A stretch of 64,000 nt of DNA from positions 186,001-250,000 of the forward strand of contig JAHDQJ010000004.1 in assembly GCA_018433865.1 (NCBI GenBank), read 5' to 3'. Under the pieces are notes generated by a model. That model did no database searches, was not told the origin of the DNA, and worked only from the letters and a program-made list of their open reading frames with translations. Below are positions 7,421 through 17,050 of this stretch, in pieces (position 1 is the first letter of the stretch; each line of letters begins with the position of its first letter). The position numbers and the translations under genes were made by a program. The DNA comes from Spirochaetales bacterium (GTDB lineage: Bacteria > Spirochaetota > Spirochaetia > Sphaerochaetales > Sphaerochaetaceae).

Positions 7421-10400
7421 ATGAGTGAAACACGTGCAGGTACAGGTTTCAGTGTAGGACGATTCAGCGTGACCAAGCCCGTATTGATCAATATCCTCAT
7501 GATCACGATCCTCGCCTTGGGGGCTTTCAGCCTGGTCAGGTTGCCTCAGGAACAATTCGCCGAGGTTCCGTTCTACTGGGTGAACATCATTGTCCCGTAC
7601 CCGGGAGTCGGAGCTGCGGACATGGAGACTTCCGTCACCGTTCCGGTGGAAAATGCGTTCCAGGGGATCAATAAGCTCAAGGGGATCACCTCGACCACCA
7701 GCGAAGGCCTGTCGGTGGTCCGCGTGGAGTTCGATGACGGCATTTCGAACGAGGAATTCCAGACACTTTTCCAGGATGCCCAGACGAGGTTCGGAAGGGT
7801 TTCGTTGCCCGATGGTACGTTGGATCCGCTGATCGATGATTTCTCCTCTGCCGACTTTCTTCCCGTTGTCGAGGTTGTGGTAAGCGGGAACCTTCCCTAT
7901 GCACAGCTGCGCAAGGAGGCGTTCGACCTGCGTGACAAGATCCTTCGCGTCAAGGATGTGTCCGATGTGGAGGTGATCGGGCTTCCGGAGCGCCAGATCC
8001 AGATCAAGCTCGATCCGGTGAAGCTCGCTTCCATCGGACTTTCGGTGAACGAGGTGGTCCGTGCCGTGCAAGACCAGAACCGGGTCGTGCCGGGAGGGAC
8101 GTTGACCGGGGAATCCCGCGATTATCTTTTGCGGACCTTGGGAAAGATAGAGTCTGCGGATGATTTCGCAGAGGTCATCGTACGGCGTGCTGCCTCAGGA
8201 TCGGCGATGGTGCGTGTCGGGGATATCGCGTCCGTCGTGGATGGCTTCGATCCCGACGCTTCCATAGCCCGGTTCAACGGCGATACCGCCGTTTCCCTCA
8301 GGGTCACGAAGGTTCCCCGCGGAAGCTCGGTATCGGTCGTGAACGGAACACGGGCCATCGTGGATGAGGCTAGTCAGCGGATCGGCACAGGTGCGAAACT
8401 CACCCTGTTCAACGATTCGACCGTGCAGATCGCCTCAAGTCTCTCCGTGCTTGCCAGCAATGCCTTGATGGGATTGGTCATCCTTGTGGTGATCCTCTGG
8501 CTCTTCATCGGGTTCCGCAACGCGTTCATCACCGCGATGGGCATCCCCGTGACGTTCGCGATCACCTTCGTCGTGCTGGAACTCCTTGGGGAGACCATCA
8601 ATACCAACACGTTGTTCGGACTCGTGCTTGTCTTAGGCTTGATTGTCGACCATGCGATCGTGATCATCGAGAACTCATATACCTTGCAGCAACAGGGCCT
8701 CGGTCGCCATGAAGCCGCGATCATCGGAACCAACCAGGTGGTCTGGCCGGTCATCGCCGCGACCGGCACGACCGTTGCCGCGTTCCTTCCGCTCATGATC
8801 ATCCCCGGTACCATCGGCAAGTTCCTCCGCGTCATCCCGCTCACGGTCACCATTGCCTTGATCGCAAGTACGGGAGAGGCTCTCTTCATCCTCCCGAGCC
8901 ACTTCGCAGACTGGGGCAAGGAGAAAAGGAACCGGAAGCGGAAGGATCCGGGCTGGTGGTTCGATGCAGTCCAGCGTGTGTATGCGCGGATGCTCGATTT
9001 CTTCTACCGTTTCAAGAAGCTGTTCCTCGTGCTTTTCGTCCTCATCATGATCGGATCATTCTCACTCGTCTCTTTTCTCTCGATCGATCTCTTTTCCGCT
9101 GAGGACTACAGCTATTTCACCATCGACATCGTGACGCCGAAGGGGACCAGCATCCTGGCAACCGATGCCCTTGTCCGGGAATATGAGAGGATCCTGCTTC
9201 CCAAGGTGGGAAACGGAGAGATCCTCTCGATAAGCTCGAGCGTCGGGAGTTCGGCTGGGTCATCCGGATCGGGTACCACGGGCAACGAGGCAAGCATCAC
9301 CGTCGACCTGGCTGAGAAGGATGACGGCAGGACCCGCAGCATCGATGCGATTATCAGCGAGCTCGAGCGTGAGACCTACTACATCGCGGGAACGGAACAG
9401 GTCTTCTACCGGAAGGCCCAGAACGGACCGCCTACATCGGCTCCTCTGACCTACCGGGTCACGGGTGACGATTATGATGCGTTGCTCGCGGCCTCGAGGG
9501 AGCTCATCTCGCATCTCAACGGAATCGCGGGAGTCAACTCCATCGAGAGCGACTACACCGAAGGAAGCCCGGAGCTGAAGATCCGGCTCAACCAAGAGCG
9601 TGCAAGTGCCCTGGGTATCACCGTCGGTACGTTGGGAACCTTCGTCCGGGCAAGATTCGAAGGATTGCCGATCGGTACATTCTTCGCGGACAATGAACAG
9701 ATCGGCGTGGTGGCACGGTTCGATTATCAGGGGGAGGCGAGCTTCGCCGATCTTGAGCAATCGATGATTCCGACCGATGACGGTCGGCTTGTCCCGTTCT
9801 CCAGCGTCGCAACGGTAGAGAGCAGCGCCTCTGTCGGTTCCATCAGGCGCGTCGACGGAAAACGTGAGATCACCATCACCGCGCAAGTGGAAGACGGGGT
9901 CGACCTGCAGGCTGTGGACAATGCGGTCAGCGAACATTGGAACAACGTGATGCGTGCGCAATATGGGGATGTGGAGTTCGGGACCGGTGGCGAGTTCAGC
10001 GAGTTCTCGACACTGCTACTCGATATCCTCCGCGTCTTCCTCATCGGAATCTTCCTCATCTACCTGATCCTCGGGGCACAGTTCAACAGCTACAGCCAAC
10101 CGTTGCTGATCCTCATCTCGATTCCCTTTGCATTCGTGGGGGTGATCCTCTATCTCTTCTTCTCCGGGACGCCATTCTCCACGACAGTCATCTATGCTGG
10201 CGTCGCCCTTGCGGGAATCGCCGTCAATGATGCGATCGTCCTGATCAGTTTCATCAACGATCTGCGTGCCCAGGGCAAGAAAGTCTCCGAAGCGGTTTCC
10301 CTCGCAGCCCAGAGCCGCATCAGGCCGATCCTGCTGACCTCCCTTACGACGATCGGGGGATTGTTGCCGACGGCCATTGGTCTGGGAGGCACTTCCGTGG

Positions 10401-10537
10401 TGTGGGGACCGATGGCCAGTACCATCATGTTCGGTCTCATGTTCTCAACGATGAGCGCACTGTTCATCATTCCGTTGCTCTACGGTACGCTCTACGGGCG
10501 AACCGACAGACGCGTGAAGGAGGGTCCCGATGCGTAA
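7421..10537 (+). CDS. RND family efflux pump, inner-membrane permease
   Basis: 1038 residues, full length for HAE1/AcrB-type pumps. Two repeats each have a large periplasmic loop, with TM1 near residues 20-40 and TM bundles near residues 345-500 and 860-1030. The TM4 proton-relay region reads GLIVDHAIVIIEN; AcrB has two adjacent Asp here, so the second is His. TM10 reads AGIAVNDAIVLISF instead of the AcrB Lys-Asn. Such departures occur in divergent RND clades, so a substrate class is not assigned. The pump exports small molecules using proton or sodium motive force. The start at 7421 lies 3 bases after the adaptor stop, and the end overlaps the outer-membrane factor start by 8 bases. Confidence 0.93.
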   Translation: MSETRAGTGFSVGRFSVTKPVLINILMITILALGAFSLVRLPQEQFAEVPFYWVNIIVPYPGVGAADMETSVTVPVENAFQGINKLKGITSTTSEGLSVVRVEFDDGISNEEFQTLFQDAQTRFGRVSLPDGTLDPLIDDFSSADFLPVVEVVVSGNLPYAQLRKEAFDLRDKILRVKDVSDVEVIGLPERQIQIKLDPVKLASIGLSVNEVVRAVQDQNRVVPGGTLTGESRDYLLRTLGKIESADDFAEVIVRRAASGSAMVRVGDIASVVDGFDPDASIARFNGDTAVSLRVTKVPRGSSVSVVNGTRAIVDEASQRIGTGAKLTLFNDSTVQIASSLSVLASNALMGLVILVVILWLFIGFRNAFITAMGIPVTFAITFVVLELLGETINTNTLFGLVLVLGLIVDHAIVIIENSYTLQQQGLGRHEAAIIGTNQVVWPVIAATGTTVAAFLPLMIIPGTIGKFLRVIPLTVTIALIASTGEALFILPSHFADWGKEKRNRKRKDPGWWFDAVQRVYARMLDFFYRFKKLFLVLFVLIMIGSFSLVSFLSIDLFSAEDYSYFTIDIVTPKGTSILATDALVREYERILLPKVGNGEILSISSSVGSSAGSSGSGTTGNEASITVDLAEKDDGRTRSIDAIISELERETYYIAGTEQVFYRKAQNGPPTSAPLTYRVTGDDYDALLAASRELISHLNGIAGVNSIESDYTEGSPELKIRLNQERASALGITVGTLGTFVRARFEGLPIGTFFADNEQIGVVARFDYQGEASFADLEQSMIPTDDGRLVPFSSVATVESSASVGSIRRVDGKREITITAQVEDGVDLQAVDNAVSEHWNNVMRAQYGDVEFGTGGEFSEFSTLLLDILRVFLIGIFLIYLILGAQFNSYSQPLLILISIPFAFVGVILYLFFSGTPFSTTVIYAGVALAGIAVNDAIVLISFINDLRAQGKKVSEAVSLAAQSRIRPILLTSLTTIGGLLPTAIGLGGTSVVWGPMASTIMFGLMFSTMSALFIIPLLYGTLYGRTDRRVKEGPDA

Positions 10538-12140
10538 GCTTCTGAGTATCTTGTGGTTGATCATCCCCCTCTCGTTTGCCGCAGCCTCCACCGTTCAGCC
10601 GTTCCTCTATCCCGACCTGGCCGCAGAGCATCAGTTCCGCAACGGTTCGTTCTCGACCTACGATGCAAGCGAACTGTCCCTGTTCATCGGACAGTGGGTC
10701 CGGTCTGACGATGTGCAATCGGTGCTCCCGGAGGACAACAATACGATTTCCCGTCTGGAATCGATCCTGAGGATACAGACGATCCAGCTTGAACAGTTGC
10801 GACGACAAAAGCGGCCCGTGTTCTCGTTATCGGCGGATCCCTCGAATCCTCTCTATGGGTTCAGCATGGTGAGTGCACCCTCATTCGATTTCACTCTGCC
10901 CGGGATGGTCGACAAGCAGACGCTGACACACCGGTTCGGCCTTGCATTGGGAATTTCCCAGCTTCTGCCCACGGCCGGTTCGGTCGATCTCACGACCCGC
11001 TACGGTGCTTCGGTCGCCTCCCTGGATGGAGGAGCTTGGACATGGAAGCAACAGCCATCCGTATCGCTCTCGCTGAGACAACCGCTCGCGTTGGGTGATT
11101 CCTTTCTCGATACCTCGTACGGGAACAAGAAGGAAGAACGGCAGCTGCTGGTCCAATCTGGGGCCGCAGAGGCTGTCAGGCATACCTCGGAGCAATTATC
11201 CTTTCAGGCATTGCAGCTGCGTGGGACGTTGCAGGCTTTGTTGGAGAGCCGTTGGCTGGCAACAAACCAGGCGGCGATCGCCGATGATGCCCTCGATGAT
11301 GCTCGCGAGGACCTGCTGCTCGGCCTGATCAGTCGGAATCAGTTGACGGCGCAGGAGCAGGCACTTGCGCAGCAATTGCTGCAGATCGATGCGCTGGATC
11401 GGGAAATCGTGTCGATCAGGCATGCGCTGGAGAACCTCTTGGAACAGGAGGTCGACTTGACCACGGTCAGCTCTTCCTTGGTCTCCCTGGATTCGGTGCG
11501 CATGCTCGAAGGGTATCGTGATGGTGCACTGCTCGCCCAAGAGGAACTCATCCAACAGGCATTGGCTTCTGATGCAGAGTATCGGAAGGCAGAACGTGAG
11601 TTGCGGATCGCACAGCTGGACCGTGCGCTGGGCAATCCGGCGGATGCTCCCACGTTCAGCCTCTCCATGCAATTGTCGCCGTACTATACACCCACCGCTG
11701 GAAACGGATTGTGGGGATCGTTCGACGAGATGTGGACCTCCTCCGATCCGAATTTCAGCGTGACCGTCGGATTCCAGTTCAGCGACCTCTCGCGCAATCT
11801 CGGCAAGAGCACACGAAAGCTTACCGAAGAGCAGATGGTCCAATCCTCGCTCGCGAAGGAATCGGCCGAATCGCAAGTGCTGCAAAAGGCACGGGATCTG
11901 CAGCTCCGGATCGACCAGGGTTTCCTGACCTTGGGATTGCGGCTCTCAGAGTATCGCCAAGCGGTGAATGCGATCGAAATCGAGAAGATCCTTGCGGAAT
12001 CCTATCAAGGGAACGCATTGTCGATGCGCAGGCGAGAGCTCGCGATGTACGGGTCCGCTTTCGCCCTGTTGCAGCACTTGCGGCTCATGCACCTCCTCTC
12101 CCAGGAAGTGCAACTCTTCGTGGATGCTAGTGACTCTTGA
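10530..12140 (+). CDS. TolC-like outer-membrane efflux protein
   Basis: 536 residues. It begins with a Sec signal peptide (MRKLLSILWLIIPLSFAAAS) and has the repeated long helical segments of outer-membrane factors, rich in Gln, Leu and Ala around residues 210-300 and 430-520. It completes the tripartite efflux system. Its ATG overlaps the pump stop codon, and its own stop overlaps the convergent hydA stop by 14 bases. Sequence similarity to E. coli TolC is not obvious, so the call rests on operon position and overall architecture. Confidence 0.85.
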   Translation: MRKLLSILWLIIPLSFAAASTVQPFLYPDLAAEHQFRNGSFSTYDASELSLFIGQWVRSDDVQSVLPEDNNTISRLESILRIQTIQLEQLRRQKRPVFSLSADPSNPLYGFSMVSAPSFDFTLPGMVDKQTLTHRFGLALGISQLLPTAGSVDLTTRYGASVASLDGGAWTWKQQPSVSLSLRQPLALGDSFLDTSYGNKKEERQLLVQSGAAEAVRHTSEQLSFQALQLRGTLQALLESRWLATNQAAIADDALDDAREDLLLGLISRNQLTAQEQALAQQLLQIDALDREIVSIRHALENLLEQEVDLTTVSSSLVSLDSVRMLEGYRDGALLAQEELIQQALASDAEYRKAERELRIAQLDRALGNPADAPTFSLSMQLSPYYTPTAGNGLWGSFDEMWTSSDPNFSVTVGFQFSDLSRNLGKSTRKLTEEQMVQSSLAKESAESQVLQKARDLQLRIDQGFLTLGLRLSEYRQAVNAIEIEKILAESYQGNALSMRRRELAMYGSAFALLQHLRLMHLLSQEVQLFVDASDS

Positions 12141-13908
12141 CCCGTTCGTGCTGTTCGTAGGTGGTATGGAGCAGGTGGTGTGACTTCTCTCCCAGCGGTG
12201 AGCCGAGGAACTCGGCATACAGCTGTTGTACCGCCGGGTTCTCGTGCGATTGCCGCAGCTGCTTGCCCTCATCCTCCCTGTAGATCGCGGCAATCCGAGC
12301 CCTCCTGACCTCGTCGGTGGTGAACCGCGGTTGACCGCCCCCTCCGATGCATCCTCCGGGACAGGTCATGATCTCGACAAACTGGAATTCATCGGGATTG
12401 TCCCGGATATGGCCGATCAACGCAGCGGCGTTGCCGAGTCCGTGGGCCACGGCGACCTTGACCTCCTTTCCCTCGAGGAACTTCCAGACACCAATCGTTC
12501 CGGAGAGTGTCACTGACGCGGTCTTGATCCCTTCGAGTCCTGCCAAGACAGCGATGTGGAGATCCTCCATCCCGATCGGACGACCTGTAGTGACTGCATG
12601 GACCGTCCGCAGCGCAGCCTCCATGACTCCGCCCGTGTTGGCGAAGATGTCGGCCGCCCCTGTGGAGATTCCCAACGGAGCATCCATCGGGCTGTCTTCC
12701 AGTGCAGTGAAGTCTATGCCGCTCATCTTGATGAGATCCCCGAGCTCCCTCGTGGTCAGCACATAATCGACATCCTGGAATCCGCTGGATCGCATCTCCG
12801 GCCTTGCCGCTTCGTATTTCTTTGCAGTGCAAGGCATGATCGATACCACTACCATCTTCGCGGGATCGATTCCGACCTTCTGCGCATAATAGGTTTTCGC
12901 CAATGCACCGAACATCTGCTGCGGGGATTTGCATGTCGAGATCTTGTCCAATGTATCGGGGAAGTAGTGCTCGGCGTAGTTGATCCATCCCGGGGAACAA
13001 CTGGTGAATTGCGGGAGCTTGCTCCTGTCTCCCGTCTGGTGGGCAGCCATGAGTCGTGTGAGCAACTCCGTGCCTTCTTCCATGATGGTGAGATCAGCCG
13101 CGAAATCGGTGTCGAATACCGCATCGAATCCGAGAAGTTTCAGTGCGGTGGTCATCTTGCCTGTCACCAGGGTCCCCGGCGCCAGCCCGAAGCACTCTCC
13201 CAGTGCCGCCCTGATCGCCGGTGCCGTTTGCACGACCACATGCTTGTGCGGGTTTTCCAAGGCCGACAGGACCTCGTCTATGTGGCTGTGTTCCACGATT
13301 GCCCCCACGGGACACACCGCTGCACACTGTCCGCATTGCACGCACGCGACGCTTGACAGCGGATCGGAGAAAGCGGGTCCGATGGTGGTCCTGTATCCCC
13401 TGAATTGCGGGGCGAGTACTCCCACATGCTGGATTTGTGCACAGACTTGTACGCAACGACGGCACTTGATGCATTTCGCGTTGTCCCGCACCAGAGCGAC
13501 ACTCGAAGTGTCGGTAGCCGAGGACGGCTTCTCCCCCTCATAGCGGTTCTTGCGGATACCCAGCTCGTCCGCGAGTTTCCTGAGCTCGCAATCTTCGCTT
13601 CGCTCGCAGAGCCTGCAATCGCCCTCATGTTCGCTGAGCAGCAATTCCACCACCGTCTTGCGGGCCTCACGGACCCGCTTGGAGTTCGTGTGGATCACCA
13701 TGCCTTCACGCACCGGTGTCGAGCATGAAGCCGGGAGGGTCGCGGAACCTTCCACCTCCACGATACAGACGCGGCATGCACCCATCGGTTGCAAGCCCTC
13801 AAGATAGCAGAGGGTAGGGATTCTCATGTTCGCCATCGCCGCCGCTTCCAGGATGGTCGCATTGTCCTGCACCGAAAGCGGATTTCCGTTGATCGTTATC
13901 TTACACAT
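12127..13908 (-). CDS. hydA: [FeFe] hydrogenase catalytic subunit HydA (trimeric type)
   Basis: 593 residues. The start is ATG 13908 behind AGGAGG. Domains in order: [2Fe-2S] ferredoxin (MGACRVCIVEV), His-ligated [4Fe-4S] segment (HEGDCRLC), two [4Fe-4S] clusters (CIKCRRCVQVC; CVQCGQCAAVCPVGAI), then the H-cluster domain with TSCSPGW, MPCTAKKYE and EIMTCPGGCIGGGGQP. L2 and L3 are canonical; L1 has Ser where TSCCPxW has its second Cys. It carries out reversible H2 oxidation/proton reduction as the catalytic subunit of HydABC. Its start overlaps the hydB-gltD stop by 8 bases. No maturases (HydEFG) lie in this window. Confidence 0.95.
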   Translation of the reverse strand: MCKITINGNPLSVQDNATILEAAAMANMRIPTLCYLEGLQPMGACRVCIVEVEGSATLPASCSTPVREGMVIHTNSKRVREARKTVVELLLSEHEGDCRLCERSEDCELRKLADELGIRKNRYEGEKPSSATDTSSVALVRDNAKCIKCRRCVQVCAQIQHVGVLAPQFRGYRTTIGPAFSDPLSSVACVQCGQCAAVCPVGAIVEHSHIDEVLSALENPHKHVVVQTAPAIRAALGECFGLAPGTLVTGKMTTALKLLGFDAVFDTDFAADLTIMEEGTELLTRLMAAHQTGDRSKLPQFTSCSPGWINYAEHYFPDTLDKISTCKSPQQMFGALAKTYYAQKVGIDPAKMVVVSIMPCTAKKYEAARPEMRSSGFQDVDYVLTTRELGDLIKMSGIDFTALEDSPMDAPLGISTGAADIFANTGGVMEAALRTVHAVTTGRPIGMEDLHIAVLAGLEGIKTASVTLSGTIGVWKFLEGKEVKVAVAHGLGNAAALIGHIRDNPDEFQFVEIMTCPGGCIGGGGQPRFTTDEVRRARIAAIYREDEGKQLRQSHENPAVQQLYAEFLGSPLGEKSHHLLHTTYEQHERVKSH

Positions 13909-16900
13909 GTGAGGCCTCCTGTCTCTTGCCGGGATCCTCGTTGATATGCTTTCCATAGTCGCATCGCAAGCACCGGTGTGCTTGTGCCATTGCCACCTCT
14001 TCGTTCCACGGGAGCTCGACCTCTTCGAAATTGTTGCGCCTGCGTTGTACGGGTATCTGCCGTACGGCAGCACGCTCGTCGGAGGATATCTCCGCTTCCG
14101 GATCAAAAGCGGTGTGCACGACCTGTTCGAAACGCCAGAATGCGTGATTGGAACCTGTCAGAAAGAGGTCGATGCCAACCGCGGCGCGCTCACCGGCTGC
14201 GATGGCTTCGACGACGGAGGAGGGTCCTTCCGTACAGTCTCCACCTGCATATACCCTCTCGATGCTTGTCGCTCCCGTGACCGGGTCCACGGAGATGAAA
14301 CGCCGATCATTCAGCATCAGCGGCATATCTCCGGTAAGGCCCGCAAGGTCCAGCCGCTGTCCGATCGCCATGATCACCTGGTCGACCTCGATGGTGAGGG
14401 GGTCCTGGCTCTGTGCCATCGGACGCCTGCGTCCCGAAGCGTCGAACGTTCCCAGTCCCATCCTGAGGCAACTTACCGCCTTCACATGGTTCTTCTTGTC
14501 TTTGATGATCTGGACGGGTTGGGTGAGGCAGTGGATGGTCACGCCCTCCTGGAGAGCTTCCGCGACCTCCTCCTCATACGCCGGCATCTCCTCCTGGCTT
14601 CGGCGGTACATGATCTGCACCGTTTGTGCTCCGAGGCGCAATGCCGTACGCGCGGCATCGATCGCCGCGTTTCCACCACCTATGACCACCACGTTCCTGC
14701 CGACTTCCACCGATCCGCGGATATTGTAGCGCTGCAGGAACGGGACGGCCTGCACGACCCCATCGGCGTCCTCGCCGGGCAATCCCATGGAGAGCGAATC
14801 GGGGGCTCCGAGTGCGAGGAAGATGGCATCCTGTCCTTCTTCCAAGAGGCTCCTGAGCGTAAAATCGGTTCCCATCCGCTTCTCGGTGACGATCTCGACA
14901 CCCATGCGTTCGATCATCCGGATCTCGCGTGCCATCGTCTCGCGCGGGAGTCGATAGGCAGGTATGGTCTGCACCAGCATTCCCCCCGGCCGGACCGAGG
15001 CTTCGAGTATTGTCGGCTTGTACCCGATCCGAGCGAGGAAGTAGGCGCATGAAAGCCCTGCCGGACCGGCTCCCACGATCGTGATCTTCCGCTTCGCATT
15101 GACATCATTCGCCCTGACCGATGGGATCTGTATGGTCACCTCCTGGTCCACCAGATAGCGCTTGATGCTCCGTACGCTGACCGATTCATCCAGAGCGGCT
15201 CTCCGACACTTGTCCTCACAGGTGTGGAAACAGACTCTCGAGCAGATTGCGGCGAGCGGGTTCCGTTCGCGGTGAAGCAACAATGCCTCTGCATATCTGC
15301 CTTCTCCTGTCAATGCGATGAAACCGGGGATATCCACATGCGCAGGACATGCGCTTTGGCAGGGAGCACGCACGAGTGACGGACAGACTCCCGCTTCGCA
15401 ATGCTTGTCCCGGATGTGCGCCTCATACTCCGCCCTGAAGTGCCTGATCGTGGAGAGGACGGGGTTTGGAGCGGTCTGTCCGAGACCGCACAGCGCGGTC
15501 TGCTTGATCCAATTACCCAGTTCGACCAACCGGTCGATGTCCTCCTCCTCTCCCGTTCCGTTGCAGATCCTTTGCAGTATCTCGAGCATCCGCTTCGTGC
15601 CGACACGGCAAGGAACGCATTTCCCACACGACTCTTCCTGCACGAACTCGAGGAAGTAACGGGCCACATCGACCATGCAGGAGTTGTCATCGAGCACGAT
15701 CAATCCTCCCGACCCCATGATTGCCCCGAGCTCTTTCAGCGTATCGTAGTCGAGAGGAACTCCGAGGTGTTCCTTCGGGATGCAGCCTCCCGAAGGTCCG
15801 CCGATCTGCGCCGCCTTGAACGCGCGGCCTTGCTTGATTCCCCCTCCAATCGAGAAGATCAAGTCTCCGAGCGCCGTACCGATGGGTACTTCGACCAAGC
15901 CGGTAGTGCGCACCGCACCCGCGAGGGCGAATACCTTCGTTCCCTTGCTCGCATCGGTTCCGACCTGTCGGTACCATGCTGCAGAACGGTCGATGATCGC
16001 ACCCACGTTCGCATACGTCTCCACGTTGTTCAGCAATGTCGGCGAATCCCACAATCCTTTCTGTGCAGGGAACGGCGGTCTTGGCCGCGGTTCACCCCGC
16101 TTGCCCTCGATGGAGTTGATGAGTGCAGTCTCCTCACCGCACACGAAGGCTCCCGATCCCATCCTGATATCCAGATCGAAGGAGAAGCCTGTTCCCAGGA
16201 TGTCGGTGCCGAGCAATCCGTAGGCACGCGCCTGTTCGATCGCTTGGCGCAATCGTGCGACTGCAAGCGGATACTCCGCCCTGACATACACGTATCCCTG
16301 CGTTGCTCCGACGGTATAGGCAGCGATGGCCATGCCTTCGACGATGCTGTGGGGATCTCCCTCAAGGACCGAGCGATCCATGAATGCACCCGGGTCTCCC
16401 TCGTCGGCATTGCACAACACATATTTTTCGGTTCCCTTGCTCTCTCTGGTGAGTTGCCACTTCATCCATGTGGGGAATCCTGCGCCTCCCCGGCCCTTCA
16501 GGTTGGACTCCTTCATCTCGGCGATGATCTGATCTGCACTCATCTTGCCCAAGGCCTTGGCCAGTCCGCGATAGCCACGTACCGCGATGTAGGATTCGAT
16601 GTCGAGCGGGTCGATCGTTCCGCAGTTGCGCAGCACGATCTTCTCCTGCGGTCCGAGGAAGGAGGATCCTTCGGCCTTCCCCACGACCTTGTGGGGGTGA
16701 TCGTCGGTGAGCAGCAAATCCTCTACTTGTTTTCCTGCTCCGAGATGGGAATCGACGATGCGCTGTACATCCTGTACACTGACATGCTCATAGATGATCT
16801 TCTCGGGAAGGATACAGACGAGGGGACCTTTGGAGCACGGACCCATGCACCCGGTACCCACGACCTGCACGTCCGATTTCGCATGTCCAAGGGATTCCCG

Positions 16901-17050
16901 GAAAGCCTTCAAGATGTCCAGCGAACCGCTTGCGATGCATCCGCCTCCGGTGCATACGAGTACTTTCCGCTGTGATTCCCGGGCAGCCGATCGTGCGATG
17001 ATCTCGTTGGATGTCTTGATGAACAGTTCGATGGACTCAATTCGTCTCAT
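13901..17050 (-). CDS. hydB: HydB-GltD fusion: NADH/FMN subunit joined to NAD(P)H:FAD oxidoreductase
   Basis: 1049 residues, nearly twice a normal HydB. Residues ~28-110 form a thioredoxin-like [2Fe-2S] domain (CTGGGCIASGS; GTGCMGPC). Residues ~130-540 are the NuoF-like core: GRGGAGFPTWMKW, NADEGDPGAFMDRS and the [4Fe-4S] motif ESCGKCVPCR. Where HydB normally carries a C-terminal two-[4Fe-4S] ferredoxin, this protein continues into the GltD/NfnB N-terminal cysteine domain (CQSACPAHVDIPGFI; CSRVCFHTCEDKCRR). A FAD site (VGAGPAGLSCAYF) and a second nucleotide site (VIGGGNAAIDAARTALRLGA) follow. ATG 17050 has AGGAGG upstream and overlaps hydC by 14 bases. The added domain suggests a second pyridine-nucleotide site, by analogy probably NADPH. 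Confidence 0.93.
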   Translation of the reverse strand: MRRIESIELFIKTSNEIIARSAARESQRKVLVCTGGGCIASGSLDILKAFRESLGHAKSDVQVVGTGCMGPCSKGPLVCILPEKIIYEHVSVQDVQRIVDSHLGAGKQVEDLLLTDDHPHKVVGKAEGSSFLGPQEKIVLRNCGTIDPLDIESYIAVRGYRGLAKALGKMSADQIIAEMKESNLKGRGGAGFPTWMKWQLTRESKGTEKYVLCNADEGDPGAFMDRSVLEGDPHSIVEGMAIAAYTVGATQGYVYVRAEYPLAVARLRQAIEQARAYGLLGTDILGTGFSFDLDIRMGSGAFVCGEETALINSIEGKRGEPRPRPPFPAQKGLWDSPTLLNNVETYANVGAIIDRSAAWYRQVGTDASKGTKVFALAGAVRTTGLVEVPIGTALGDLIFSIGGGIKQGRAFKAAQIGGPSGGCIPKEHLGVPLDYDTLKELGAIMGSGGLIVLDDNSCMVDVARYFLEFVQEESCGKCVPCRVGTKRMLEILQRICNGTGEEEDIDRLVELGNWIKQTALCGLGQTAPNPVLSTIRHFRAEYEAHIRDKHCEAGVCPSLVRAPCQSACPAHVDIPGFIALTGEGRYAEALLLHRERNPLAAICSRVCFHTCEDKCRRAALDESVSVRSIKRYLVDQEVTIQIPSVRANDVNAKRKITIVGAGPAGLSCAYFLARIGYKPTILEASVRPGGMLVQTIPAYRLPRETMAREIRMIERMGVEIVTEKRMGTDFTLRSLLEEGQDAIFLALGAPDSLSMGLPGEDADGVVQAVPFLQRYNIRGSVEVGRNVVVIGGGNAAIDAARTALRLGAQTVQIMYRRSQEEMPAYEEEVAEALQEGVTIHCLTQPVQIIKDKKNHVKAVSCLRMGLGTFDASGRRRPMAQSQDPLTIEVDQVIMAIGQRLDLAGLTGDMPLMLNDRRFISVDPVTGATSIERVYAGGDCTEGPSSVVEAIAAGERAAVGIDLFLTGSNHAFWRFEQVVHTAFDPEAEISSDERAAVRQIPVQRRRNNFEEVELPWNEEVAMAQAHRCLRCDYGKHINEDPGKRQEASHV

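Noticed and set aside
15401-16975. Long open frame on the plus strand opposite hydB
   Set aside because: Shadow of the highly conserved hydB-gltD gene; no recognisable protein motif.
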